A DNA stretch of 64,000 bases from Thalassotalea euphylliae (lineage in GTDB: Bacteria; Pseudomonadota; Gammaproteobacteria; Enterobacterales; Alteromonadaceae): positions 434,001 through 498,000 of the forward strand of contig NZ_QUOT01000001.1 in the NCBI RefSeq assembly GCF_003390375.1, given 5' to 3'. The notes beneath the pieces were generated by a model. It was not told the origin of the DNA, made no database searches, and saw only the letters and a list, made by a program, of their open reading frames with translations. Below, in pieces: positions 25,598-34,526 of the stretch (positions are counted from its first letter, which is position 1; each line of letters begins with the position of its first letter). The position numbers and the translations under genes are program-made.

Positions 25598-27064
25598 TTA
25601 TTCTACCCATTGTCTATCATCACGAGCGATCAGTGAAATTGACGACACTGGTCCCCATGAACCTGCTGCATATGGTTTTGGCTTGTCATTGCTCGCTTGC
25701 CATGCATCAATAATGCTATCTGCCCACATCCATGCGGCCTCCACTTCGTCGCGGCGTACAAATAACGATTGGTTGCCATTGATAACTTCCAACATCAAAC
25801 GCTCATAAGCATCAACTACGCGCTCATTTTCATACGTTTCTGAGAAACTTAAATCTAACTTATTTTCATGGATGTTCATTTGCGATGCGATACCAGGGAT
25901 CTTATTCATGACCTCAAGCTCTACACCTTCATCTGGTTGCAATCGAATGGTTAATTTATTAGCAGGCAAATCAGCATAGCTATCTTTAAAGATGTTATGT
26001 GGCTGCTCTTTAAAGTGGACAACAATTTCACTGTGTTTGGCAGGCATACGTTTGCCCGTTCTCAAGTAGAAAGGAACACCCGTCCAACGCCAGTTATCAA
26101 TTTCTGCCTTTATCGCGACAAAGCTTTCCGTATTGCTATTTTTATTGGCTCCCTCTTCTTCTAGGTAACCTGGTACGGCTTTACCTGCTAAGAAACCTTC
26201 AGTGTACTGGCCTCGAACCGTTTTCTCTTTAATGTTCTGGCGAGTAATGGGCAATAATGCTTTGATGACTTTTAGTTTTTCGTCACGGATGCTGTCAGCA
26301 CTCAGATCGGCCGGAGGTTCCATCGCTAGTAGCGATAGAATTTGCAATAAGTGGTTTTGCACCATATCGCGCATCTGGCCAGCTTCATCATAGAAGCCCC
26401 AGCGCCCTTCAATACCGACACTTTCGGCGACGGTGATTTGGATATGGTCGATATGGTTGCGATCCCAATTATTAGTAAACAAGGAATTGGCAAAGCGAAG
26501 TACCAATAAATTAAGTACGGTTTCTTTACCTAAGTAGTGGTCAATGCGGTAAATCTGATTTTCTTCAAAATGCTTGGACACCATGTCGTTGATAACTCTA
26601 GATGACTCAAGGCAATGGCCGATTGGCTTTTCCATAACCACACGGTCTTTTGGCTGAATTAAGTCAGCTTTATGTAAGCCTTCGGTAATATCACCATAAA
26701 TAGCAGGCGGTGTTGAGAAGTAATAAATACGTTCTTTATCTGTTGCTACCGTATTCGCTAAGTCTACGTAACTGTCTGTTTGCTTGAAGTCTAAACGCTG
26801 ATATACCAAGCGTGCTAAGAAACGACTCAGTACCTCTTCATTTAGCCCATCTTTGACAAACTGCGTTAAGTTTTCTTTAGCAAAATCAACTAAATCTTGG
26901 TTTGAATGTTCTTGTCTTGCGACACCTACAACACGAGTGCTCTCATCAAGCAGGCCAGCTAAATCCAGTTGATAAAGTGCTGGGAGTAACTTTCTGCGTG
27001 ATAAATCTCCAAGTACTCCAAATAGTACGACGTCAACTGCTGGGCTGCTTTGTGCATTTTTCAT
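25598..27064 (-). CDS. zwf: Glucose-6-phosphate 1-dehydrogenase
   Basis: Oxidises glucose 6-phosphate with NADP+ to the lactone. It has 488 residues. The cofactor-binding FGVLGDLSRRKLLPALYQL is at about 14-33; the active-site RIDHYLGKETVLNLLVLRFAN is at about 175-196; WMWADSIIDAW lies near the end. It is the first gene of zwf-pgl-edd-glk-eda and divergent from hexR across a 294-base region with two HexR operators. Identification is secure. Confidence 0.98.
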   Translation of the reverse strand: MKNAQSSPAVDVVLFGVLGDLSRRKLLPALYQLDLAGLLDESTRVVGVARQEHSNQDLVDFAKENLTQFVKDGLNEEVLSRFLARLVYQRLDFKQTDSYVDLANTVATDKERIYYFSTPPAIYGDITEGLHKADLIQPKDRVVMEKPIGHCLESSRVINDMVSKHFEENQIYRIDHYLGKETVLNLLVLRFANSLFTNNWDRNHIDHIQITVAESVGIEGRWGFYDEAGQMRDMVQNHLLQILSLLAMEPPADLSADSIRDEKLKVIKALLPITRQNIKEKTVRGQYTEGFLAGKAVPGYLEEEGANKNSNTESFVAIKAEIDNWRWTGVPFYLRTGKRMPAKHSEIVVHFKEQPHNIFKDSYADLPANKLTIRLQPDEGVELEVMNKIPGIASQMNIHENKLDLSFSETYENERVVDAYERLMLEVINGNQSLFVRRDEVEAAWMWADSIIDAWQASNDKPKPYAAGSWGPVSSISLIARDDRQWVE

Positions 27065-27148
27065 ATATAAATCTCTAGTTTACATGCTGTAACTAAACTA
27101 CATTTGCGGTTAATTTAGCGCTACTTATAAGCACAGTAAAGAACTTTC

Positions 27149-27163
27149 TGTAATTTTACTACA
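27149..27163. promoter_or_regulatory. HexR operator before zwf
   Basis: TGTAATTTTACTACA, the same 15-mer as before gapA, 85 bases upstream of zwf. A further TGTAAT half-site is at 27175. Confidence 0.8.
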
Positions 27164-27281
27164 CTTCATACGTATGTAATCGCTGCCTTAATGTGTCGCT
27201 TGTAATTATAGCAGCTGAGCAATGGCTATTAATTAAACATCGGGTTTATTTTCGACAGATAAGAGTAATCCAATGAAATAT

Positions 27282-27296
27282 TGTAATAAATTTACA
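27282..27296. promoter_or_regulatory. HexR operator before hexR
   Basis: TGTAATAAATTTACA, a near-perfect palindrome of HexR type, 62 bases upstream of hexR. It suggests autoregulation. Confidence 0.65.
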
Positions 27297-27358
27297 TTTT
27301 TACTGTTATTTATTGAGAAAATAAATTACAGTTATCAAAAAAGATCTGGAAAAATTAT

Positions 27359-28207
27359 ATGAACATTTTAGAAAAGATCGCTAACGAGCTAGACACCTTT
27401 AGTAAGTCTGAACGCAAGGTTGCTGAAGTCATTCTAGCGTCGCCAAATACCGTTATTCACGCAAGTATTGCCGCTTTGGCTAAACAAGCCAATATTAGTG
27501 AGCCTACCGTTAACCGCTTTTGTCGCCGATTAGACACTAAAGGTTATCCGGACTTTAAGCTACATTTAGCACAAAGTTTGGCAAATGGTACACCCTATGT
27601 AAACCGACATGTCGATGAAGATGATACTGCTGATGAATATACAGCAAAGATTTTCGAGTCAACTATGGCGAGCTTAGAGTTAGCAAGAAAAAGCTTAAAT
27701 ACAACCGCCGTTAATCGCGCCGTTGATTTACTCACACAAGCCAACAAAATATCGTTTTTCGGCTTAGGTGCTTCTGCTGTTGTCGCACATGATGCTTTAA
27801 ATAAGTTCTTCCGTTTCAACGTACCTGTTGTTTACTTTGATGATGTCTTGATGCAACGCATGAGTGCTATTAATAGCCAGCAAGGCGACGTGGTTATCGT
27901 GATTTCGCACACAGGTCGTACTAAAGCTTTAGTGGAAGTTGCTGCTCTGGCAAAAGAAAACGATGCTACTGTAATTGGTATTACTACTGACAGTTCTCCA
28001 CTTGCCAAAGAGTGTAGTTTAGTGCTTTCTGTCGATGTTGCCGAAGATACCGATTTATACATGCCAATGTCTTCTCGCATTGCCCAGTTAACGCTAGTTG
28101 ATATCTTAGCAACTGGTTTTACTCTGCGCCGTGGCAGTAAATTTAGAGACAACCTCAAAAAAGTTAAAGACAGTCTGCGTAGCTCAAGATTTGAACGCAA
28201 AGAATAA
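27359..28207 (+). CDS. hexR: HexR family transcriptional regulator (RpiR type)
   Basis: Represses or activates central-carbon genes and is released from DNA by KDPG, as known for Pseudomonas and Shewanella HexR. It has 282 residues: an N-terminal RpiR helix-turn-helix (residues 1-77, ISEPTVNRFCRRLDTKGYPDFKLHLAQSL) and a C-terminal SIS sugar-isomerase-like domain (about 125-260, FFGLGASAVVAHDALNKF and VISHTGRTKALVEVAALAK). It is divergent from zwf and cotranscribed in direction with pyk, but a terminator lies between. Confidence 0.95.
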   Translation: MNILEKIANELDTFSKSERKVAEVILASPNTVIHASIAALAKQANISEPTVNRFCRRLDTKGYPDFKLHLAQSLANGTPYVNRHVDEDDTADEYTAKIFESTMASLELARKSLNTTAVNRAVDLLTQANKISFFGLGASAVVAHDALNKFFRFNVPVVYFDDVLMQRMSAINSQQGDVVIVISHTGRTKALVEVAALAKENDATVIGITTDSSPLAKECSLVLSVDVAEDTDLYMPMSSRIAQLTLVDILATGFTLRRGSKFRDNLKKVKDSLRSSRFERKE

Positions 28208-28237
28208 AAAACAGGCATACTTAGGTATGCCTTTTTT
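28206..28237 (+). terminator. Terminator of hexR
   Basis: GGCATAC / GTATGCC with a TTAG loop and T6 tail, directly after the hexR stop. Confidence 0.9.
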
Positions 28238-28268
28238 AGTAGCCACTTACACAGGATGAATCACAAAA

Positions 28269-29723
28269 ATGCCTAGAAGAACCAAAATTGTTGCTACCTT
28301 AGGTCCAGCAACAGACGATAAAGAAACACTAAAAAAGGTACTGGCAGCGGGCGTGAATGTTGTACGTTTAAATTTCTCGCATGGCACACCTGAAGATCAC
28401 ATCAATCGCGCAAATATGGTGCGTGAACTATCAGCTGAGCTTGGTATTTACGTTGGTATTTTGGGCGATTTACAAGGCCCTAAAATTCGAGTTTCAACGT
28501 TTAAAGACGGTCCTATACAGTTAAACGTTGGCGATAAATTTGAGTTAGATGCCACCTTACTTAAAGGTGAAGGCACGCAAGAAAAAGTTGGTATTGATTA
28601 CAAAGAATTGCCTAATGATGTGAGCAGTGGCGATGTCTTGTTACTTGACGATGGTCGAGTACAACTCAAAGTTCTAAACACTCAAGGCACATCAGTATTT
28701 ACTGAAGTTGTTGTCGGTGGCCCGCTATCGAATAATAAAGGTATCAACCGCCAAGGTGGTGGCTTAACGGCGCCTGCACTAACCGATAAAGACAAAAAAG
28801 ACATTAAGCTAGCGGCTAAACTAGATGCTGATTTTCTTGCTGTTTCATTCCCACGTGACGCCGCTGATATGCGAGAAGCGCGCTTGCTCGCCCAAGAAGC
28901 TGGCTGCAACGCTCGACTAGTCGCTAAAATCGAACGCGCAGAAGCGGTTAACGACGACCAAGTGTTAGATGACATTATTTTAGCGTCAGACGTGGTCATG
29001 GTGGCGCGTGGTGACTTAGGTGTGGAAATTGGCGACCCTGCCCTAGTTGGTAAACAAAAACACATTATCGCTCGTACCCGTCAGCTTAACCGTGTAGTGA
29101 TCACCGCAACACAAATGATGGAAACTATGATCAGCCAACCTATGCCAACGCGTGCAGAAGTGATGGACGTTTCAAACGCGGTTCTTGATGGCACTGACGC
29201 AGTTATGCTGTCAGCTGAAACAGCTGCTGGTAAATACCCAGAAGAAACCGTAACTGCAATGGCAGCAGTATGTTTGGGCGCTGAGCAACACCGTTCAGTA
29301 AACATGTCGAGACATCGTATTGAGTTAATGTTTACTGAAATTTCAGAAACCTTAGCACTTTCAGCAATGTACGCCGCTAACCATTTAGAAGGTGTAAAAG
29401 CGATTATCGCTTTAACTGAATCAGGTCAAACATCGAAAATTATGTCGCGCATTACCTCAGGCTTGCCGATTTATTCACTCTCGCGCCATCACAAAACATT
29501 AACGAAAACGGTTATCTACCGTGGTGTTTACCCAGTGCAATTTGATTCAACCGAAAGCACAGACCAGTCGTTAACTAAAGATGTGCTAAAAGCTGTTATC
29601 AGTCACGGTGATTTTAAAGAAAACGACAAAGTCATATTCACCCACGGCGATTTAATGGAAACAGTTGGTGCAACAAATACCATGAAAGTGCTTAAAGTAA
29701 CCAAGGACTTGTTAAAGCACTGA
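28269..29723 (+). CDS. pyk: Pyruvate kinase
   Basis: Converts PEP and ADP to pyruvate and ATP. It has 484 residues, closer in start (MPRRTKIVATLGPATDDKETL) to the PykA type. Conserved: VVRLNFSHG at 33-41, DLQGPKIRV, and the catalytic VAKIERAEAVND and ARGDLGVEIG near 219-253. The substrate-binding MLSAETAAGKYPEETVTAM precedes the C-terminal allosteric domain. It lies downstream of hexR, the same arrangement seen in Shewanella-like genomes. PykA is likely, but I cannot exclude that it is PykF. Confidence 0.96.
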   Translation: MPRRTKIVATLGPATDDKETLKKVLAAGVNVVRLNFSHGTPEDHINRANMVRELSAELGIYVGILGDLQGPKIRVSTFKDGPIQLNVGDKFELDATLLKGEGTQEKVGIDYKELPNDVSSGDVLLLDDGRVQLKVLNTQGTSVFTEVVVGGPLSNNKGINRQGGGLTAPALTDKDKKDIKLAAKLDADFLAVSFPRDAADMREARLLAQEAGCNARLVAKIERAEAVNDDQVLDDIILASDVVMVARGDLGVEIGDPALVGKQKHIIARTRQLNRVVITATQMMETMISQPMPTRAEVMDVSNAVLDGTDAVMLSAETAAGKYPEETVTAMAAVCLGAEQHRSVNMSRHRIELMFTEISETLALSAMYAANHLEGVKAIIALTESGQTSKIMSRITSGLPIYSLSRHHKTLTKTVIYRGVYPVQFDSTESTDQSLTKDVLKAVISHGDFKENDKVIFTHGDLMETVGATNTMKVLKVTKDLLKH

Positions 29724-29777
29724 GCGGCACATCAAAACATGATGAAATAGGCTTATTGCGCTAATATTCTTTCTTTC

Positions 29778-29817
29778 AAAAAAGCGAGTACCTGTAACGA
29801 AGTACTCGCTTTTTTTT
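29778..29817 (+). terminator. Terminator of pyk
   Basis: A 10-bp stem AAGCGAGTAC / GTACTCGCTT with a 10-base loop and T run. Confidence 0.9.
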
Positions 29818-29904
29818 ATACTAATTTTTTAATATTATTTTTTTATACTGATAATATAGAACTGGTGAATTTCAGCGCTGCCCTTTAGAAGCTGAATTAC
29901 TGAT

Positions 29905-30303
29905 TTAGAGGTATTGACGCCCTTGATAAGGCGAATTTTTTAGTGATAACAATCGACTTGCTAAATTGCCGCAGTGAGCTTCTAATTTGTAGTCGTCAGG
30001 GTCTAGAATATAAAGCGAATTTCCCTCACTTGTGTTTTCCTGCCACTGTTTCACATTATGTTTTGTGATTAATTGACAAAACGCATCAAATTTATCCTTC
30101 GCAATAGTAAATGCAATATGGCTTTAGTCTTTGCTTGGCTTGACTTCTCCAAGCGACAAACAAAACCACAAAGAATCAAGTGTTAGATAAGCCCCTGTAT
30201 TCCATTTGACTTCCCCTTTCATTCCCAACACTTCTGTGTAAAACCGCAAAGAGCGATCTATATCACTAACAGCGATGGTGATGTGATTCAACGCACTAAT
30301 CAT
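29905..30303 (-). pseudogene. FosA-like glyoxalase-family protein with in-frame TAA
   Basis: A 132-residue frame starting MISALNHITIAVSDIDRSLRF and ending in ASRLLSLKNSPYQGRQYL. It follows fosfomycin thiol transferase FosA closely from end to end. Metal ligands are apparent: His7 (LNHITIAV), the His of SHIAFTI, and the Glu of KLEAH. The only break is TAA at 30124-30126 (codon 60) in SKD-stop-SHIAF, where FosA proteins usually have a Tyr; TAC to TAA is one change. The start overlaps the stop of the upstream DUF6279-like gene by eight bases, so translation was coupled. FosA opens fosfomycin by glutathione addition; activity here is not established. Confidence 0.85.
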
Positions 30304-31165
30304 CTGCTAAGTCGTTCAAATCGTCGATATAATCTTGTAGGCGGTTATTAAAACGATTTTTCTGCTTAGGCGTTAGACTGTGCATCATATAATAAAAGAT
30401 ATCGGAAAAGTTTTGATTATTTTGTGTTTGTATTGACACATACTCTTTACTTTTTAAGTCATCTGGCGAAGAGATAAGCACGGCAAACAATTGCTGATAC
30501 GTTTCTTTATTTAGCTCAGGACTAAGTGCATGGCTAAAGCCTTGATACCAAGCCTGACGATACGATAACCAATGGCTATAGGTTGATTGAAACCCTTCAC
30601 TCAAAACACAAAGCTGAGCTTTTTGCTCTTTATTGAGCTTACCAACCCATTTTCTGAATTGTTCTTGTTGCTCCACACATTCTTTTTTAACCCATTCATC
30701 GCGTGTCAGGTTTTGATACTCTGCCTCATACTCCTCTCTATTTTCGCGATTAGTTTCAGCGATACCTTCTAATAAATCCTGACGCTGTTCTTGATTTAGT
30801 AAGCTGGTAAGCTCAATCAGCTCTGGCTTTGCATACTCGCGCAAATTAACCCAATGAGCCCTCATTTGCTGTAAGTGCTCAGCGATTTGCTCTGGCGTAA
30901 TGCCTTGGTTCACCTGCTCTTTTAGGGACGTTAATTGTTTTGCGTAAGCAGTTAATTGTGTCGCTCGGTGCCAATCATGTAATTCGCTAAACTTGGCATC
31001 AAACACTTTTTTCTGTGTTTTATTCAGAGAAACATAGTCATCTAGATACCAGTCAACCCACCAATCAAGATTGTTGTAAACGAAAGTAAAACTACAACCC
31101 GTTAAAAATAAAGAACAAAATATGACGGTTGCAAACTGTTTACCACGTTTGATGAAGCTCATCAT
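30296..31165 (-). CDS. DUF6279-like lipoprotein
   Basis: A 289-residue predicted lipoprotein; signal with lipobox VIFCSLFLTGC. The mature start SFTFVYNNLDWWVDWYLDDYVSLNKTQKK is typical of DUF6279 lipoproteins (from memory). The rest is long helices rich in Gln, Glu and Tyr, for example QRQDLLEGIAETNRENREEYEAEYQ. No function is known. I start at ATG 31165 (GAGGGA nine bases before) and not at the GTG 31171. The FosA-like pseudogene overlaps its end. Confidence 0.8.
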   Translation of the reverse strand: MMSFIKRGKQFATVIFCSLFLTGCSFTFVYNNLDWWVDWYLDDYVSLNKTQKKVFDAKFSELHDWHRATQLTAYAKQLTSLKEQVNQGITPEQIAEHLQQMRAHWVNLREYAKPELIELTSLLNQEQRQDLLEGIAETNRENREEYEAEYQNLTRDEWVKKECVEQQEQFRKWVGKLNKEQKAQLCVLSEGFQSTYSHWLSYRQAWYQGFSHALSPELNKETYQQLFAVLISSPDDLKSKEYVSIQTQNNQNFSDIFYYMMHSLTPKQKNRFNNRLQDYIDDLNDLADD

Positions 31166-31310
31166 TAACACAATCCCTCGGTATAAATTATTGATTTAAC
31201 ACAATCTGTGTTGAAGTTAGTTGAATTAAACTACGATAGTCAGAATACAAAGGATTGTAAACATGCGGTTATGTCAGCAAATATTTCAAAAGGCTTAGGA
31301 GTGAATAACG

Positions 31311-32324
31311 ATGGCAACACGCGAAAAAACACTAAAGATTGGGCTACTCACTAGCGGTGGCGATGCCCCTGGAATGAACGCTGCCATTCAAGCTATCACC
31401 CTAGCGGCCGCGCACCACAAGCTTACTTGCTATGGTTTTCACCACGGTTATAACGGATTAATCAATCAAGATTACTGCATTTTAGCGCCTGATAACGTAA
31501 CCAATATTATTCATCAAGGCGGTACCATCTTAAAAAGCGCTCGATGCCCAGAAATGATGACCCAAACGGGAATAAAGCAAGCTGTGAGCTGTTTAATCAA
31601 AGAGAATATCGATGCCTTGATTGTGATTGGTGGTGATGGCTCTTTCAACGGCATGTTAGCCATGCAAGATCATTGGCAGGGTAAGTTAATTGGCCTGCCT
31701 GGCACCATCGACAATGATTTAGATGGCACCGACTTTACGATTGGTTTTTCCACCGCGATTAACACCGCAATTAATGCTATTGATAAAATCCGTGATACTG
31801 CCGATGCATTCGATCGTGTGTTCGTTGTCGAATTAATGGGGCGCCATAGCGGGCACATCGCATTTAATGTTGGGGTCGCCTGTGCCGCAGAGCAAATTAT
31901 TTCCTTTGAAAATTTTGACCCACTAGCGCAGGAATCTAAATTAGCCAAGATAATTGCTGATATTGAACAACAAAAGCAAAACAAAGCACACAGTTATTTA
32001 ATATTATTGGCAGAGAACCTTTGGCCCGGTGGCGCTCATGCACTGGGCGAAGCTCTAAAGCAACAGGGTAATATTGATGTTGGTATTTGTGTGCTTGGTC
32101 ATATTCAACGAGGTGGTTCACCCGTTGCGAAAGATAGAATATTAGCCACTAAACTTGGGGTCGCCGCAATTGAAGCGATTCTTTTAGAGAAATCCGGCAT
32201 TATGATTGGCGAGTGCGAAAGCAAGATTACTCACACACCACTTACCAAAGCCATACAACATCAGAAAATAGTTAACGATGACTTAATTAATGTGTACGAC
32301 AGTACTGCTAGCCACATGAGTTAG
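31311..32324 (+). CDS. pfkA: ATP-dependent 6-phosphofructokinase
   Basis: Phosphorylates fructose 6-phosphate to the 1,6-bisphosphate. It has 337 residues. The ATP-binding segment LTSGGDAPGMNAAIQA is at 12-27, GGDGSFNGM near 104-112 and the catalytic PGTIDNDLDGTDFTIGFSTAIN near 125-146. The Gly in GGDGS points to ATP and not pyrophosphate as donor. MGRHSGHIAFNVGVACAAEQI and HIQRGGSPVAKDR follow. PFK beside a full Entner-Doudoroff set means both routes are coded here. The start has AGGAGTGAATAACG upstream. Confidence 0.96.
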   Translation: MATREKTLKIGLLTSGGDAPGMNAAIQAITLAAAHHKLTCYGFHHGYNGLINQDYCILAPDNVTNIIHQGGTILKSARCPEMMTQTGIKQAVSCLIKENIDALIVIGGDGSFNGMLAMQDHWQGKLIGLPGTIDNDLDGTDFTIGFSTAINTAINAIDKIRDTADAFDRVFVVELMGRHSGHIAFNVGVACAAEQIISFENFDPLAQESKLAKIIADIEQQKQNKAHSYLILLAENLWPGGAHALGEALKQQGNIDVGICVLGHIQRGGSPVAKDRILATKLGVAAIEAILLEKSGIMIGECESKITHTPLTKAIQHQKIVNDDLINVYDSTASHMS

Positions 32325-32372
32325 CCTGCTTTCTTAGTCTGCGAGAAACGTTGGTTTACTAGATTCTTTGGT

Positions 32373-33197
32373 TTATTGAGTAACGGCCTGTTTAACTTTG
32401 TCTTTATAACTGCGACTAACTTTGAGCTCTTTACCACTGTTCATCACTAAATAGTACTCGCCGTTAAGCTGGCTACAGAACTTCTGTACGTAATTTTTAT
32501 TGACGATAGTCGAACGGTGGCTGCGAATAAATATTCGCGGATCAAGCAACTCTTCTAATTGCTTCATGGTTTTGCGTAAAATGTGCGTACCCTCTTCCGT
32601 ATGCACACACATATAGTCGCCCGCTGCATCAATCCATGAAATAGTGTTTACGGGAACTCGGCTTAATTCGCCACCATCTTTAATTGGCAATACGTCAGAG
32701 TACTGTGAAAGTGACACTGTTTGCTTGTTAGCTAGCTCTTCCAAAATGGTGTTTTGATCGTTACCTGTCACATCGCTAACCAGTTTTACGAGCTTATTTT
32801 TATGTTCTGCGTCAGTTTTACTTTGCAAATGTTCACGAATGCGGTCCATTGCTTGAGCTAGGCGCGCGTCATCAGCAGGCTTCATTAAGTAATCAACGGC
32901 ATGTACGTCAAAGGCTTTAATCGCATATTGATCAAAGGCGGTAACGAAAACCACCATGGGCATAGGCAGCCCTTGCTCTATTAGTGCGTCTATGACTTCA
33001 AAGCCATTTATACCTGGCATTTGAATATCTAGAAAAACGAGATCAGGGCGATGCGTTTTAATTGCCTCAATCGCCTCACGACCATTGCTACACTGAGCAA
33101 CAATATTAATGTCATTGTGGGCAGCTAAACGAATGGCAAGACCTTTACGTGCTAACGGCTCATCATCCACTATGATGGTAGACAGCGTGGCAGTCAT
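32373..33197 (-). CDS. LytTR response regulator
   Basis: A 274-residue two-component response regulator. Receiver domain at 1-120: DDEPLARKGLAIRL with acidic pocket, phosphorylation Asp in LVFLDIQMPGINGFEV near 55, and the conserved Lys in YLMKPADDARLA. The C-terminal LytTR DNA-binding domain (about 165-270) has KQTVSLSQYSDVLPI, WIDAAGDYMCVHTEEGTHILRKTMKQLEELL and FIRSHRSTIVNKNYV. It is 12 bases after the sensor kinase gene. Target genes are unknown. LytTR proteins bind direct repeats, and such repeats lie upstream of the kinase at 34377-34406. Confidence 0.94.
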   Translation of the reverse strand: MTATLSTIIVDDEPLARKGLAIRLAAHNDINIVAQCSNGREAIEAIKTHRPDLVFLDIQMPGINGFEVIDALIEQGLPMPMVVFVTAFDQYAIKAFDVHAVDYLMKPADDARLAQAMDRIREHLQSKTDAEHKNKLVKLVSDVTGNDQNTILEELANKQTVSLSQYSDVLPIKDGGELSRVPVNTISWIDAAGDYMCVHTEEGTHILRKTMKQLEELLDPRIFIRSHRSTIVNKNYVQKFCSQLNGEYYLVMNSGKELKVSRSYKDKVKQAVTQ

Positions 33198-33209
33198 ATT
33201 AACGTCCTA

Positions 33210-34283
33210 TTAATGTCCAAGTTCGTAGGGAATTCTGATATTTACTTTAACACCTGAAGGCTTGTTTGAGGATACTACCAGTGAAAAATTATCTTTATAA
33301 AGCGCTGCTAAACGCTCGCGAGTATTTGCTAAACCCACGCCGTTTTCACGATGTAAATTGCCATTTTTGATCTCTGCACCAGGGCCATTATCGGCTAGCT
33401 CTACCAACAAATCATTGCCAAAGCGATTAACCGTGATAGCAATGGTACCGCCCTCTTCTTTTACTGCTATCGCATATTTAATTGCGTTTTCCGCAAGTGG
33501 CTGTAACACCATACTCGGCACTAAGGCATTAGCGCAGTCATCGGCAATATTAGTATCGACTTGCAAACGCTCTTCAAACCTTACCTTTTCGATGTCTAAA
33601 TAAAGCTGTAGCGCCTGTATTTCGTTAGTTAAAGTAACTCGCTTCATTGGGTCTTTATCCAATGAATAGCGCAAGAACTCGCTAAGTTTGGTGACCATAC
33701 CGTTAGCGGTATCATTTTCTTTCACCAAGATTAACGTAGAAATGGCATTAAGAGTGTTAAACAAAAAGTGTGGGTTTAACTGGTAACGCAACATTTTTAA
33801 CTGTGCTTGATGGGCAGCGGTATTCGCTTGTAATACATTTTGCTTTTCTTTTTGCAGCATCTGGTAGTACTTGATGCCAAAATACAAACAGCTCCAGCTC
33901 AAAATAATGTAGAACGACCAGACACTCGATTTGGTGTAATACAACCAAAATTCAGGCTGCCAACCGTGCTTATAGATTTCCCAATAATTGATGTTTTTAA
34001 TCACCTGCCAAATTACTGCGGTAATGTAAGAGCTTAAGATAACAGCGGCGACAAGCTTTATTGGTGACAAGTTCCAAGCACGACGATAAACGTAGCGCAG
34101 TGGCACAGTAAGCATCCAACCTGCATAACTGTTCAAGAAGATAACGATGACAAATAAATCACGTAAATCATGCAGCAAAGAGCCAAGGAACTGAACTAAG
34201 GCAAAGCCAAACCAGCCTGCAGTATGCAGCAGCCAGAAAAAGCGATTGCGGTTTTCAATAAGTGCTTTCCAGTTCACAAACAA
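33210..34283 (-). CDS. LytS-type sensor histidine kinase
   Basis: A 357-residue membrane kinase. About four transmembrane helices lie in the first 150 residues (WLLHTAGWFGFALVQFLGSL, DLFVIVIFLNSYAGWMLTVPL, LVAAVILSSYITAVIW, WSFYIILSWSCLYFG). A coiled segment and His_kinase domain follow: QLNPHFLFNTLNAISTLIL with the phospho-accepting His near 173, and a HATPase domain with NAIKYAI and DNGPGAEI, GVGLANTRERL. It signals to the LytTR regulator. The stimulus is not predictable from sequence. Confidence 0.94.
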   Translation of the reverse strand: MFVNWKALIENRNRFFWLLHTAGWFGFALVQFLGSLLHDLRDLFVIVIFLNSYAGWMLTVPLRYVYRRAWNLSPIKLVAAVILSSYITAVIWQVIKNINYWEIYKHGWQPEFWLYYTKSSVWSFYIILSWSCLYFGIKYYQMLQKEKQNVLQANTAAHQAQLKMLRYQLNPHFLFNTLNAISTLILVKENDTANGMVTKLSEFLRYSLDKDPMKRVTLTNEIQALQLYLDIEKVRFEERLQVDTNIADDCANALVPSMVLQPLAENAIKYAIAVKEEGGTIAITVNRFGNDLLVELADNGPGAEIKNGNLHRENGVGLANTRERLAALYKDNFSLVVSSNKPSGVKVNIRIPYELGH

Positions 34284-34376
34284 CGACCAACACAGGTTAA
34301 TAATTTAGTTACTGTAATTATGCGAAAATAGCAGGAAAGGCGCATTACGGTTAATCGTAACTTTTTGGCACCTTGT

Positions 34377-34406
34377 CTCAATTTAGCCTCAATTTGGTCT
34401 CAATTT
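34377..34406. repeat. Three 11-bp-phased CTCAATTT repeats upstream of the kinase gene
   Basis: CTCAATTT occurs at 34377, 34388 and 34399, exactly one helical turn apart, about 95-120 bases upstream of the kinase start. This is the arrangement expected for a direct-repeat-binding regulator such as a LytTR protein. Confidence 0.5.
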
Positions 34407-34526
34407 GCGCCCGCTTCAGCTCTTTTTGTATGATTTATCTTAGTTACTGTTATTCGTTGAACGCGGTTAATCGGCTTTTATTTTAGGTTAAGGCAAAATA
34501 TTGAAGTATTTATGAAGTAGCTAATG

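Noticed and set aside
31215..31250. Loose palindrome TAGTTGAATTAAACTA before pfkA as a HexR site
   Set aside because: Half-sites lack TGT/ACA at the right distance, so the match is weaker than the sites listed; left out.
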